Position numbers and translations under genes: made by a program. A DNA stretch of 64,000 bases from Microglena sp. YARC. Taxonomy: Eukaryota > Chlorophyta > Chlorophyceae > Chlamydomonadales > Chlamydomonadaceae. The notes beneath the pieces are model-generated. The model saw only the letters and a list, made by a program, of their open reading frames with translations, was not told where the DNA came from and made no database searches. Below are positions 44,575 through 54,970 of the stretch, one piece after another (within the stretch, counting starts at the first letter, position 1; each line of letters opens with the position of its first letter). The stretch is from contig JAJSRW010002078.1 of assembly GCA_022414725.1 (NCBI GenBank), forward strand, positions 1 through 64,000, read 5' to 3'.

Positions 44575-44830
44575 TCGGCAAAAGAAGCTCAAGTGTCTCG
44601 ATCTGTTCTAGGATCGGTGGGAACGCGTTAGCCATACGTTCGATATGCAAGACGGTTGCCTACTGCGAGATCGACCCCTTCGCAAGGAGCGTGTTCGAGT
44701 CCAACATGAAGCTCAAGAACCTCGACAAGGCCCCCATCTTCGAGGTTTTGATGAACTCTGGGTTGAGCTTGCAGAAGCGGTACAGCATCTTGGTGACCCT
44801 CGCTTGTAACGAGGTCAGTCATGAGCTTCT
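44575..44830 (+). pseudogene. N-terminal remnant of a second C5 DNA methyltransferase
   Basis: Pieces in alternating frames match the N-terminus of the gene at 45,087: KKLKCLDLF (motif I start, followed by a stop and deletion), then VAYCEIDPFARSV about 60 codons later, then LDKAPIFEV. The nucleotide match to 45,170-45,190 (TACTGCGAGATCGACCC) is strong. About 800 bases of the middle are missing, so this and the tail at 44,378 probably represent an older, deleted copy. Confidence 0.6.
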
Positions 44831-45086
44831 CGTCTCGCAGATGCTTGTTTAGCGCCTCGCGCTCCTCGGGGTCATCTGGGTCCAGGACGAGCTCGGTCGT
44901 TTGCTGCTTGGGCTCGGTGCGGCGGTGGCGCTAGGGCTGCGGCACCTCGTCCACGCGCGTTGTGCTGTACTTAGCCATGACGCGACCCTACAGGTTGGAC
45001 TGGTACTTTATACACCAGGCTGTTGTCTTGCCATTTTGCGCACCCATGGGGTGATGCATTTAAAATTCAAACTATTGATAAACAAG

Positions 45087-46127
45087 ATGCCTAAAATACG
45101 CACACTAGACCTGTTCAGTGGAATAGGCGGGCATGCGCTAGCATTGTGTGACGTCGCCAAGCCCGTCGCATATTGCGAGATCGACCCGTTTGCTAAATCG
45201 GTGTTGTTGGCGCGCATGGCGGACGGGCAGCTGCCGAAGGCACCGGTGTTTGATGACGTGCGCACATTGAACGGTAAGCAGCTGCGGGACAGGCCAACGA
45301 TGATCACAGCGAGCTTCCCATGCCAGGACGTGTCAATTGTCCGGCCCGGAAAAAAGCTTGGCATCAAAGGCAACAAATCTGGATTGTATTTACAGATCCT
45401 GCGGCTGGTGGACGAGTTGGCACACATTGACACTGACCTCATGGAGAACTCCCCCAACATCCGCAATGTTGCTGATGAGCTCAAACGCATCGCGAGCGAT
45501 TTCAGAAAGCGGGGGTTCAAGGTGATTTCGGGGACATTCGCAGCTTCAGACGTGGGTGCGCGGCACATTCGTCGGAGGTGGTACTGCATGGCTGTTCGTC
45601 CTGGAGCTGCGTCGCCCAAGATACTGTCGAGCATGTCGCACCCTTACGTTCACAACTTTGTGCGACTGGAGCGGTCACTCCCTAGGCTTGCGCAAAAGAC
45701 TAATGGCTACACTGAACGTATACAAGCCCTTGGTAACGCCGTCGTTCCCCAGGTCGTAACAATGGCATTGCGGGTTCTGAGTAATCACGCACTATATGGC
45801 GGGGACAAAATGGTGACAGACCTCGATAGAGAATGGGACGATGATACCGTCAATCGAGTCAAGTATCCACTCCTCGAGATTCCCGACAAGCGCGTAACGA
45901 GTATGTGGCTGACCCCGGTGCATTCCAAAGGAGCATTGTACGTTACAATAAACCCGGTGGACAAATGGAATCAGAATCACCATAATTTTGCCACTCGCGT
46001 GTTCCACGATCGGCTCACAATGGAGAAGTATGGGGGCGATATCATATCGTTGCGTGGGACACACACCGTGAACCCGACGTGGACAGAAGCCCTCATGGGC
46101 TTTCCCAAAAACTGGACCAAGTCATGA
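45087..46127 (+). CDS. C5 cytosine DNA methyltransferase (346 aa)
   Basis: The frame is intact. Motif I is LDLFSGIGG (residues 7-15), VAYCEIDPFA follows (27-36), and motif IV SFPCQDVS holds the catalytic Cys79. The motif VI position reads ENS (120-122) with its Glu, motif VIII is RHIRRRWY (159-166), and GNAVVPQV (216-223) is motif X-like. The recognition region between VIII and X is very short, so specificity is unclear, and the ~120 residues after GNAVVPQV are an extra C-terminal domain. I chose Met at 45,087 because motif I follows six residues later; the frame is open further upstream but without similarity. Viral enzymes of this type methylate the viral genome and may belong to a restriction-modification pair; no nuclease partner is adjacent. 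Confidence 0.85.
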   Translation: MPKIRTLDLFSGIGGHALALCDVAKPVAYCEIDPFAKSVLLARMADGQLPKAPVFDDVRTLNGKQLRDRPTMITASFPCQDVSIVRPGKKLGIKGNKSGLYLQILRLVDELAHIDTDLMENSPNIRNVADELKRIASDFRKRGFKVISGTFAASDVGARHIRRRWYCMAVRPGAASPKILSSMSHPYVHNFVRLERSLPRLAQKTNGYTERIQALGNAVVPQVVTMALRVLSNHALYGGDKMVTDLDREWDDDTVNRVKYPLLEIPDKRVTSMWLTPVHSKGALYVTINPVDKWNQNHHNFATRVFHDRLTMEKYGGDIISLRGTHTVNPTWTEALMGFPKNWTKS

Positions 46128-46212
46128 CATCATCACATGATCTGGTTGCGACGAATGATCTTGATGCAGTACTCGATACAGGACTGCTGCGATTCGGAAT
46201 AGCAAAGGCACT

Positions 46213-46533
46213 CCTTCAATTTCGCGACTGTCGGAGGTTTCGTTGCCATCTTACATAATTTGTACATCACATAACTCTTTATACAAACATCACATACGTG
46301 TTCCATACGTGGTCAAAACAACCTATAATGATTTTTTCAGTGAGGTTGCTGAATGCTAAGGAAATCATATCAGACACGTGCGTCTTTGTATCGTTTGGTA
46401 TATAGTTCAATCGACGATAGTCCTTCTTCACATTAGTGAAGCACAGCTCAATAGCATTGAATTCTGGACTGTAAGGAGGAGTGTTACAAATATTTACGGG
46501 GCTTCTGAGGACCAAGTTCTTATGGATACTCGA
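46213..46533 (-). mobile_element. Truncated duplicate of the transposase 3' end and Fanzor 5' end
   Basis: This ~320-bp segment is almost identical to 49,044-49,362. It contains the last ~85 codons of the IS630-type transposase (NICNTPPYSPEFNAIELCF and onward, with the catalytic Glu) and the first codons of the Fanzor gene. It lies directly next to the third piece of the interrupted coiled-coil gene (46,534-46,609), so it is probably a remnant of another insertion in the same gene. Confidence 0.85.
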
Positions 46534-46609
46534 TGCCAAATGGTTTCAGGATGTTGGATCTTCTCATTGCAAGTCGTTTCGACACTGGCCTTGACGTTTC
46601 TCTGCTCTA
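46534..46609 (-). pseudogene. Interrupted viral coiled-coil gene, third piece
   Basis: Reading down from the TA at 46,608-46,609, the sequence continues the repeat phase with Glu-Gln-Arg-Asn and then leaves the coiled coil (VKASVETTCNEKIQHP, then ETIWHR). It is in the same frame as the piece at 50,031-50,112 once the Fanzor element is removed. After 46,533 it is cut by the truncated transposase duplicate, so the remaining C-terminal domain is unknown. Confidence 0.7.
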
Positions 46610-46990
46610 CACTCGACGGAATACTAAAATGAAACCGCTTTCTGGAGTGTACGGTACACCTTATGGTGTAACCTTATGGTGTAGCAACCCACATTGCAGT
46701 GGAACACCATCATGTTTTTTTGTAGCCCATCAACAAAACGCATCCCTGCAAAATGGAAGCGGTCTCCCTTGACCCAACAGTTCCATGCAGTGCAGCCTTG
46801 CGATTGTGAGAGCAGAGGAGCGGTCCCGGTCCGAGTAAGTGCTGGTTTCTGGAGAGAATCGCAGTCCTCGTACCTCAGGGTACCGCTTGATCGAGTTGTT
46901 GTCGACAAGAGAGGGGGCTAAGCCACCCCTCATGTGGTTTTCTTGGATTTTTTTACGTGTGCAGTACATCCTCACCGCTAACTGGTCGCG
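46610..46990 (-). ncRNA. Candidate Fanzor guide RNA (omega RNA) region
   Basis: In TnpB and Fanzor systems the guide RNA comes from the 3' end of the nuclease gene and runs through the transposon end, so the guide copies the flank. Here the matching interval is the Fanzor 3' region down to 46,610, with the putative guide in the flanking coiled-coil gene (from 46,609 downward, TAGAGCAGAGAAACGTCAAG on the minus strand). About 100 bases (46,610-46,710) recur at 683, 25,303 and 43,927, including a small hairpin around GGTGTACCGTACA. Position and repetition are seen; RNA function is inferred. Confidence 0.35.
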
Positions 46991-49135
46991 TTAAGAGACC
47001 TTTGGAGTCTCCTTCAATGGGGTGTGACCCAACAACTCGTAACCTAGACGAATCTGACCATCCGTGGTTATTTGGACACTTGGAATCTTGTAAACACATT
47101 CCTTCTTGGCACCGGTTTCCCAAGACATGAGAGTCGTCTTGAACTCATATGTCACATGAACCTCCTCTTTGAAGAGGCGCTTGCAGGAAGCGAACATAGA
47201 TCCCGTAGGCACAGCTACCTCTCCTGGTCCGGTAGCCTTCAGCTTCGTGATTGCATAACCATATGCTACGCGAACCCTCAGGTCAGGATGATCCAACTTC
47301 ATGTTGCGCTTGATCCCTGCCCAAAATGAGTCCATAGCCTTGCGCTTGCCAATGTACCTCTGAAAGTTGTCTCGGGATTCTCTGCGACGGAGTGCCATCC
47401 TCCACCACTCGTCGGAAAACGTAGCGTATTTTTTCAAGTAAGCCGTGATATCATCCTTCCTTGATGTACTCAACGCTGCTCCATTTTCACGCAGAGACTC
47501 CCATCTAGGAATCATGTCTGAGAAACGTTTTTCTTGCTGTTTTTTCTGTTTCTTGATACCAGACTTGTGGTAAAAAGCTCCGCGTGTAAGCTTCCATGTC
47601 TTGCTTTTGTCGTCTGCCAGATACGTGAATGTAGCGATGTTGCTCCTACCAGGATCCACACCCAGAACGACGATACCCATATCGGGCAATGTCGTTTTGA
47701 GTTTATGGTCATACTGTTTTGCGACGCTCATACCTTCCTCGTCACGAGACCTCTTACTGGTCTTCTTCAGATCGGATACACGAACCTGTACTGTCTTGCT
47801 GTACTGCATGCTTAATGAGACTCCGTCAGTACAGATGCTACAATCGAACACCCACCCCGTCTTGACAGGTGGTTTCTTGAAGAAGGAACCTGCGACTGTT
47901 TTTTGGGCGTTCACGAGCGTGTCATACCTACCCTTTGCATGTCTGTACTCGTCAGTATCCTTGATATCCTTAACGTCAGCATCGTACTTCTGTTGGGCCA
48001 ACTTGTATGACTCCCATTCACCAGGACCACATGATTTTTTCTTCTTAACTGCAGGCTTCAGAGGCAACATGAAGCGGTCGGGATCCTTTACATTTTCCCA
48101 CTTTGAAAGCTCGACGATGTTTGGGTCTTTGGGGAACACGTGCCTGAACAGGTTCACGAGGGTCTTCATGTCAAGGCGGACATGCGCCCGTTGGACATTA
48201 AAGATGGGCATCAACCGGATACGACGTGCACCCATAGCCTCCAACCGTGTCTGCATCCAATAATTGAACCGGACCATGGTCGGGAAGTCCATGTCTTTGC
48301 CATAGTCATCATAAAGTCGACTTCCATCTGGAAATTTCAGCCTGACTCGAACTTCACGGACGTACTCCTGAACAGACTCTGGCCAAGATTCCATCTCCTG
48401 TATTTCTTGTCGGATGACCCTCATCACGTCGTACACACGGATGGTCTTCGGAGCTCCAAGTGCATTCAAAGTAGCCTTAGTGAGGCGAGTCAGACGAGGT
48501 ACCAAAGGAACCCATGCGTTGTTCGACACGACAGTGCTCAATGTGTGACCGGCATAGTTCAAAACCTGGTCGAAATAGATAGGGTATGAGATGATGTAGT
48601 CAGGGTCATCGCTACCAAGCACCTTTCCGATTACGTCTTTCACTGCTTCGTATGATATTCTACTCTCTTCATCTGGAAAGACGCCGTCAACTCCGATCCT
48701 TAGCCAATCCTTCCAGTAGGTATCCTTCATATCGTACATATTAGGAATCGGCAGGTCGCCCTCCATGAGCCTCGTGACATGGAAAGTCAGCACCAGACTG
48801 GAACGCCGTAACATGCGGCTCACCACATTGACGAGCTGATCCACATGCCCCCTGAACTTACCGAATTCTTCATCGTCAAGACTCATTGCCTTCTTCAGGG
48901 CGCATTTCACGACGCACATCTTTTCCACCATCTTGTACTCTGGAGGGGGTCTGGCGATGAGACCATTGTCTTCGCATAAGCGGACAATATCGTCCTTCAT
49001 GTCCTTTGAGGAGTATGCTACTTCGGCCAATTTTAGTAGCTCCTTCAATTTCGCGACTGTCGGAGGTTTCGTTGCCATCTTACATAATTTGTACATCACA
49101 GAACTCTTTATACAAACATCACATACGTGTTCCAT
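46730..49135 (-). pseudogene. Fanzor (TnpB-like RNA-guided nuclease), interrupted by an in-frame stop
   Basis: The first 714 codons (49,135-46,991) include an N-terminal SAP-like helix pair (VAKLKELLKLAEVAYSSKDM), a long central region, and RuvC-I GVDPGRSNIATF with Asp494. VAYGYAITKLKATGPGEVAV follows, then TYEFKTTLMSWETG, equivalent to the Fanzor DEFRTS segment. The usual paired cysteines of the zinc ribbon are not seen. A TAA at 46,991-46,993 ends the frame, yet the same frame continues to 46,730 with VRGLRFSPE and YSDRDRSSALTIARL, the RuvC-III Asp region. The nuclease is therefore either truncated by a nonsense mutation or needs readthrough. Met20 (49,078, MATKPP) is an alternative start that avoids the overlap with the transposase. 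Confidence 0.88.
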
Positions 49136-49985
49136 ACGTGGTCAAAACAACCTATAATGATTTTATCAGTGAGGTTGCTGAATGCTAAGGAAATCATATC
49201 AGACACGTGCGTCTTTGTATCGTTTGGTATATAGTTCAATCGACGAAAGTCCTTCTTCACCTTAGCGAAGCACAGCTCAATAGCATTGAATTCTGGACTG
49301 TAAGGAGGAGTGTAACAAATATTTACGGGGCTTCTGAGGACAAAGTTCTTATGGATACTGGCGTTGTCCATTATTACCACTGAATTATTGCACAAACTCA
49401 ATGAGTCAATAAATGCAGCGATGTCCGTCTTCTTCACAGATCCTTTCTTCACAACAAACTATGGTGTACCCACCCACCAGTAGTTTTAACGATAACAGGT
49501 TTTCCTACACTGTCAGGGGAATACCCATAATGTGGCTTGAGACGCTCACTAAACCCACATTCGTCAACTGATACTAAAATTTTCCCAGCATTGATTGTAT
49601 CCTTGTATCTACTACAAAATTCAGTGACAAGTGGAACTAAGTACCCTTTACACTGTCCACGGAGTTTGCTCCTTTTTCTCGTAAAACCAATGAGTTTTAT
49701 GAAACGATACACTGTTTTAGTTGATAATCGTAAATTGTGAGTACTTTTGAAAAATGCAACAACACCTCTTGCGGTTGTGCATTGATTTGACAATAAAAAC
49801 AATTTCAACAAATCTTTGTTCGTCTCAAAAAGCTTGCTTACAAATTCACGTCGTTTTCGATTTACACCAAAGCGTTTCCACCTCCACAGAGTAGAACGAC
49901 TTATGTTCGTAAACACAGAAGTTTTTAACACACCCAAGTCAGCGACCATTCTTAACGCCAATTTTATAACGGCGATGTCGTACAT
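49108..49985 (-). pseudogene. IS630/mariner-type DDE transposase, one frameshift
   Basis: Frame 1 (49,985-49,449) starts MYDIAVIKLALRMVADLG. It has a helix-turn-helix (NISRSTLWRWKRFGVN), a second HTH-like region (LRLSTKTVYRFIKLIGFTRK) and the first catalytic Asp in ILVSVDECGFSE. A one-base shift near 49,455 moves to frame 2, which has the second Asp in VVIMDNASIHKN and the Glu in YSPEFNAIELCFAKVKKDF, ending at 49,108. Length (about 290 residues) is normal for the DDE_3 family. With the shift it is inactive unless frameshifting occurs. The start lies 45 bases inside the right terminal repeat; upstream the frame happens to be open into the interrupted coiled-coil gene. Confidence 0.88.
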
Positions 49986-50030
49986 TTCTTTCCATCTGAT
50001 ATATGTTTCATTTTGCTGTTCCGCCGACTG

Positions 50031-50112
50031 TAGCTGTGCGTTTCTCTGCTCCAGCTGTGCGTTTCTCTGTTCCAGCTGTGCGTTTCTCTGCTCCAGCTGT
50101 GCATTTCTCTGT
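50031..50112 (-). pseudogene. Interrupted viral coiled-coil gene, second piece
   Basis: It encodes about 27 residues of the repeat (RNAQLEQ)n as ~30-bp DNA repeats (CGTTTCTCTGCTCCAGCTGTG on the plus strand). It is bounded at 50,112 by the target duplication CTGT (50,109-50,112) of transposon copy 2, and at 50,031 by the TA of the Fanzor element. Both element boundaries are consistent with the reading frame. Confidence 0.75.
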
Positions 50113-50486
50113 AATGGGCGTTCCTGCTTCCCAACGGATTTCCAATCTTACAATCACTTTTTGGGGGTCTTTTGATGCTTTTCAAATGCAATCTTACGAT
50201 AAAAAACGTAAGATTGTAGTCAATTTTGACAAAATATGCTTGAAATGAGCTTGAAAGACGGAGAAACGTACAGATTGCGAATGTTACAACGTTGAAATGC
50301 CATATTTTGTAACAAAAGGTGTTAACATTAATTCGTGTCTTACAATTATAATTGTAAGAAATAAAGGGAAAGCGGACGGTTATAAGGCGGCAGGCAGAAT
50401 TCAGCTTTTACATCTTACAATAAAATCGTAAGTATAATTCATTTAATTTTTCTAATTTAGTAAAAAACGGCTATGTGTCAAACATC

Positions 50487-52891
50487 TTACTCCTCCTCCT
50501 CCCCCCCCTCCTCGTCCTCCTCTTCCTCCTCCTTCTCCTCCTCCTTGTCCCCATCCCCATCTTCCTCCTCCTCCATCTCCTCCTCCTCAGCAATGTCTGC
50601 ATTGTCTCCATCCGATTGCACAGCCTCTGCCCTGGTGTCCTTCTCAATGGATTGACAAGCTAGGAGCATGCTTGTGTGGTACTTTCTCTGGATCTTCATA
50701 CCCTTGGTGGGTTCGCAGCTAAATTGAAATGCGTCAATGGGAATATCGCCCGTCCATGTTGCTTTTCTCCTAACCCCCACGGTAATAGGCACAAGCTTGT
50801 GGTCCATCCAATCTTCTGGCCAAGTTGGGTATTGTGTTTCAGTGTACACCAACTTCTGAGCCCCAGAGTACAAGGGCTTTAAATACACACATTCCACTTC
50901 TCCATTCACTGGTAGTGATTTGACCTCCACCACGTCCCATCCTCTCAATCCGCTAGAGTCATCCATTTGTACCTTGACCACAGCGACATGACCAACAACC
51001 AAATCAGTAGTGGGCTCGTAGGCTATTCTTCTATCCGGCTTCGTCCCTTGTGAAGAATATAAGTACAACACATCCTCCTCCTCTGGCCTTTCCATATTAG
51101 TCTCCAAAGTGTGTGCAACCTTCATAGTCTTGGCAATCTCGTTACTTGCAGGTAAAAGGTCTGACACATCCATGGACAAGTCATCCAATGCTGCTATCAA
51201 GCGCTTGGCCATTGATTTCTCAGACTGTGTCAGAACACGACTGGTTCCTGACAACTCCGATGGGAAGTCGACAAAATGTTGGTCTTTCGGGTACTCCCCA
51301 GTCACAGCATCATCTGGTTGAGTGCTCAAATAACTCTTCTCAACTTTGAAGAAATCAGTCCACCACTTATTGCTGGCTTCCCAAGTTTCACGAAGCATCT
51401 CGGCAATATGTTTGAAGGACTGGGCATGGGATGGGCCATCGGCTGCTGGTTCATCCATCGGCTGCTGGTCATCGGCTGCTGGTATTAGAACCAGAAGGTC
51501 CTCCGCTGCGTGTCGTACACGGACATCAGCTACGGGTCCTGCACGGTCGTCACCGGCGGTTTGTACAGGACCATCGGCCATGTGGCCTGCAAGGACGTCA
51601 CCTCCGGGCTTCTCGTTATGAATAGTCTTCCAGACAGCCGCCCAGTTTGCCTCGATATTCTCGAGCTCTTCAATCTTGATCTTGGGGGCTTCCTTAAATA
51701 CTGTTATGGTGTCCACCAGTGGGAAGCCTTGGAGGACGTAAATAGGTTCAGCGTCATTGTCCCACTGTCCTCTCCAAGATCCTGACTCGTCATACTCCTT
51801 GTAATAGACCCCTGCAATTGTTGGTGTGCAAACATGTATTGTATATTAGTGAATCATTTAGGACACCCATATTCCTCCCGACTATACTCGGGAGCATCCC
51901 TTGGATAATACATCCTAGGTCCTAGGTACAACTTCCTTTGTATCATTTAGTTTCTATTGAAGACTGTACATGTAAATCAATGAGGACATGGCACACCCAT
52001 ATTCCTCCCGAGCATAATCGGGAGCATTGTGCAGACAGTACATACACGCACGGTAGCATTTAATTTGTAAATATCAGTATATCAAGTATTCTTACCGACT
52101 CTCCCGTTGGGACCTTTCGTTATCTTGAATGCGTGTAAACGGCGATTAACTCCTTTGACGGTGCTAGTGCCATGTCCGAACAACTTGTAAACGTTGTCTA
52201 GGAGGACAGCGGAGAAGTCCCCTATAGAGGTCACGACGACGTCTTGCCTTGTGTAAGGGCCCATTCTCTTGAATAAGTTACCAACAATGCCCATCAGATG
52301 GTCCAGGGTGTACACTTCCATGTTCTTTAACCCTTGCAAGATCACAGAGTACTTTTGGTCAAGATTGCTATGTGTGTGTGTCCGGGAGGGAGGAAATGGA
52401 CGTACACCTCCTCAAACCAGTTCATCTCAACCAGCAAGGACAAGTATGCGAACATGAAAGCGTTCTTGTTGTCCTTTGCCGCGTTGTCCATTTGCAAGAA
52501 GCAATACGGTGGAAGCTGCCCCTCTTCTTCGAGGACCCGGTTGAAGAAATGTTGGAAGCATGATATAGTCAGATTGATGGACTGCGAGTAGAATGGCAAA
52601 GCCCAATAACCAATGAAGCCTCTTCCCTGGAGAATAATCCTGAGTTAACATAGAAGGAAACATGAAGTCAGAATATTAGCATTATTTTGTTAAGTAATCA
52701 TTTCAAGTTTTAAATACTGTGTATGCTCCCGATTATGATCGGGAGGACATGTCCTACGTGCGCTGTATTTGTACTCACACATGATGCGTGTCTTTAGAAG
52801 ATCACCTCCTGCAGTCTTCTTTGTATGTGAGAAGTGGCGTGACTGAGGAAGATTAGTCTTCTTGTTGTCCATTGCATCAGCGGATACGTGC
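50487..52891 (-). pseudogene. DUF7869-like transposase gene, copy 2 (spliced)
   Basis: Exon 1 is the stretch 52,891 to about 52,792 with SADAMDNKKTNLPQSRHF; its 5' part is missing and abuts the palindrome array. An intron with one palindrome follows (to about 52,645). Exon 2 (to 52,096) holds QMDNAAKDNKN and PPGHTHI; a two-base change there breaks the frame just after GHTH. A 284-bp GT-AG intron (51,812-52,095) with two palindromes follows. Exon 3 (51,811-50,487) is open throughout, with a 409-codon frame from 51,716 that ends in a Glu/Asp tail (EEEEMEEEEDGDGD). Frameshifts of copies 1 and 2 are at different places, so the ancestral protein is inferable by comparison. Family: DUF7869-like, transposase role inferred. 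Confidence 0.78.
51812..52095 (-). other. GT-AG intron containing two palindromes
   Basis: The donor is CG|GTAAGAATAC and the acceptor AACAATTGCAG|GGG. The same 284-bp intron is at 35,059-35,342 in copy 1. It contains CTCCCGAGCATAATCGGGAG (about 52,005) and CTCCCGACTATACTCGGGAG (about 51,876), each a variant of the array palindrome with compensating base changes in both arms. Confidence 0.8.
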
Positions 52892-52894
52892 AAG

Positions 52895-54350
52895 AAGAGT
52901 TTGTGTGTATTCCGAGTTTGGTTTTCTCAATCATTCGCTCGTTGGGTTTGACAATGCTCCCGATTATGATCGGAGGACTGTGGGTATTCTGAGTTTGGTT
53001 TTTCTCAATCATTCGCTCGTTGGGTTTGACAATGCTCCCGATTATGATCAAGAGGACTGTGGGTATTCTGAGTTTGGTTTTTCTCAATCATTCGTTCGTT
53101 GGGTTTGACAATGCTCCCGATTATGGTGGGAGGACTATGGGTATGCCGAGTACAAAAAAAAAAAAAAAAAAAAAAAAAATGCTGAGTACATGTTTTCTGA
53201 ATCATTTGCTCGTTAGGTTTGTCAGTGCTCTCGATTATGATCGGGAGGACTGTGTGTATTCCGAATTTGGTTTTCTCAATCATTCGCTCGTTGGGTTTGA
53301 CAATGCTCCCGATTATGATCGGGAGGAATCTGTGTATTCCGAATTTGGTTTTCTCAATCATTCGCTCGTTGGGTTTGTCAATGCTCCCGATTATGATCAG
53401 GAGGACTATGGGTATTCTGAGTTTGGTTTTTCTCAATCATTCGTTCGTTGGGTTTGACAATGCTCCCGATTATGATCGGGAGGACTATAGGTATGCCTAG
53501 TACAAAAAAAAAAAAAAAAAAAAATGCCGAGTACATGTTTTCTGAATCATTCGTTTGTTGGGTTTGTCAGTGCTCCCGATTATGATCGGGAGGACTGTGT
53601 GTATTCCGAATTTGGTTTTCTCAATCATTCACTCGTTGGGTTCGACAATGCTCCCGATTATGATCGGGAGGACTCTGTGTATTCCAAATTTGGTTTTCTT
53701 AATCATTCGCTCGTTGGGTTTGACAATGCTCCCGATTATCATCGGGAGGAATGTGTGTATTCCGAATTTGGTTTTCTCAATCATTTGCTCGTTGGGTTTG
53801 ACAATGCTCCCGATTATGATCGGGAGGACTCTGTGTATTCCGAATTTGGTTTTCTCAATCATTCGCTCGTTGGGTTTGTCAATGCTCCCGATTATGATCG
53901 GGAGGACCGTGGGTATTCTGAGTTTGGTTTTTCTCAATCATTCGTTCGTTGGATTTGACAATGCTCCCGATTATGATCGGGAGGACTATGGGTATGCCGA
54001 GTACAAAAAAACAAAAAAAAAAATGCCGAGTACATGTTTCCTGAATCATTCGCTCGTTGGGTTTGTCAGTGCTCCCGATTATGATCGGGAGGACTGTGTG
54101 TATTCCGAGTTTTGTTTTCTCAATCATTCGCTCGTTGGGTTTGTCACTCCTCCCGATTATGATCGGGAGAAATGTGTGTATTCCGAATTTGGTTTTCTCA
54201 ATCATTCGATCGTTGAGTTTGACAATGCTCCCGATTATGATCGGGAGGACCGTGGGTATTCTGAGTTTGGTTTTTCTCAATCATTCGTTCGTTGCGTTTG
54301 ACAATGCTCCCGATTATGATCGGAGAGACTATGGGTATTCTGAGTTTGGT
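52895..54350 (+). repeat. Palindrome array 2A (78-bp units)
   Basis: About 17 units with mostly perfect CTCCCGATTATGATCGGGAG, interrupted by A runs at about 53,154, 53,503 and 54,006, each framed by TGCCGAGTACA copies. It starts directly after the residual exon 1 of the DUF7869-like gene. Confidence 0.92.
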
Positions 54351-54432
54351 TTTTCTCTATATCTGAATCTGATTTTGAATCTGAATCTGAATCTCAATCA
54401 TTTGCTTTACCAACCTATTTGTCTTTCGCAGG

Positions 54433-54970
54433 GTCTACAATGACAGTACCGTGGAAGTAAAACTCCAATCGGACGGGAAGGATTTGGGATGCAGCGTCAT
54501 GGACGAATGGACCAAGGAGCGCCAAGTGCCAATGAACATCGAAGTCGTTGTTGGTGGACCAGACTTCTATGTTACGGCTACGCACGCTCACTGGTTGAGG
54601 TTTCGCGGCGAATGCAGGCATATGTGCGGAGCAGATGCATTCTGGTCGACACTCACCCTTGCGGAAGTCAAGACAGCCCAGTTGCTTGAAGTCACTAGCA
54701 TTCGGAGGCCCATGTTAGGAGCCCTATCATGGATACCAGTTCACATTCAGGCTCTTGGGTTGGTAGTTGACAATGCGCAGCAAGCCTGTCAGGGTCGGCG
54801 AGGGCGAATTTATCGCCGACAAAGAGCTTGAGGAAACTAGGGCGTGGGTTGAGACATGCGAAGGAAAGCTCATGAGCGATTTCGAGGAGTTTGGTCCTAG
54901 CGACAGGAGGACGTCACCTCGATGTACACCAAAAGGGCCTTCACCTGACGCCGGTAAGAGAGCAATCGAA
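54433..54970 (+). CDS. Exon E of the 11-kb element, copy 2
   Basis: It begins after the acceptor-like TTTGTCTTTCGCAG. It encodes VEVKLQSDGKDLG, DEWTKERQVPMNIEVVVGG, HAHWLRFRGECRHMCGADAF, LTLAEVKTAQLLEVTSIRRP and IPVHIQALGLVVDNAQQ. A one-base change near 54,797 shifts to the frame with ELEETRAWVETCEGKL. Copy 1's equivalent (30,880-31,425 minus) keeps this junction in frame. Not recognised; see the copy 1 entry. Confidence 0.5.

Larger units (their letters stand above)
46610..50030 (-). mobile_element. IS630/Tc1-mariner-type transposon carrying Fanzor
   Basis: The left end (after TA at 46,608-46,609) reads CACTCGACGGAATACTAAAA and the right end (reverse complement, after TA at 50,031-50,032) reads CAGTCGGCGGAACAGCAAAA. 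Both continue TGAAAC, giving ~26-bp imperfect inverted repeats flanked by the TA typical of this superfamily. Removing the element and one TA joins the flanking coiled-coil gene in frame, which confirms both ends. The 3,421-bp element holds a transposase gene and a Fanzor gene on the same strand, overlapping by 28 bases if the longer Fanzor start is used. Confidence 0.88.

Noticed and set aside
49964..50191. Coiled coil as an N-terminal domain of the transposase
   Set aside because: The frame does run from the coiled-coil repeat into the transposase, but the terminal repeat and TA lie between them. The copy at 15,289 starts at the same TA without the coiled coil, and the coiled coil continues at 46,607. 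It is an interrupted host gene.
50487..50660. Leu/Ser-rich plus-strand frames over the acidic tail
   Set aside because: They are the antisense of GAG/GAA codons of the Glu-rich tail of the DUF7869-like gene.
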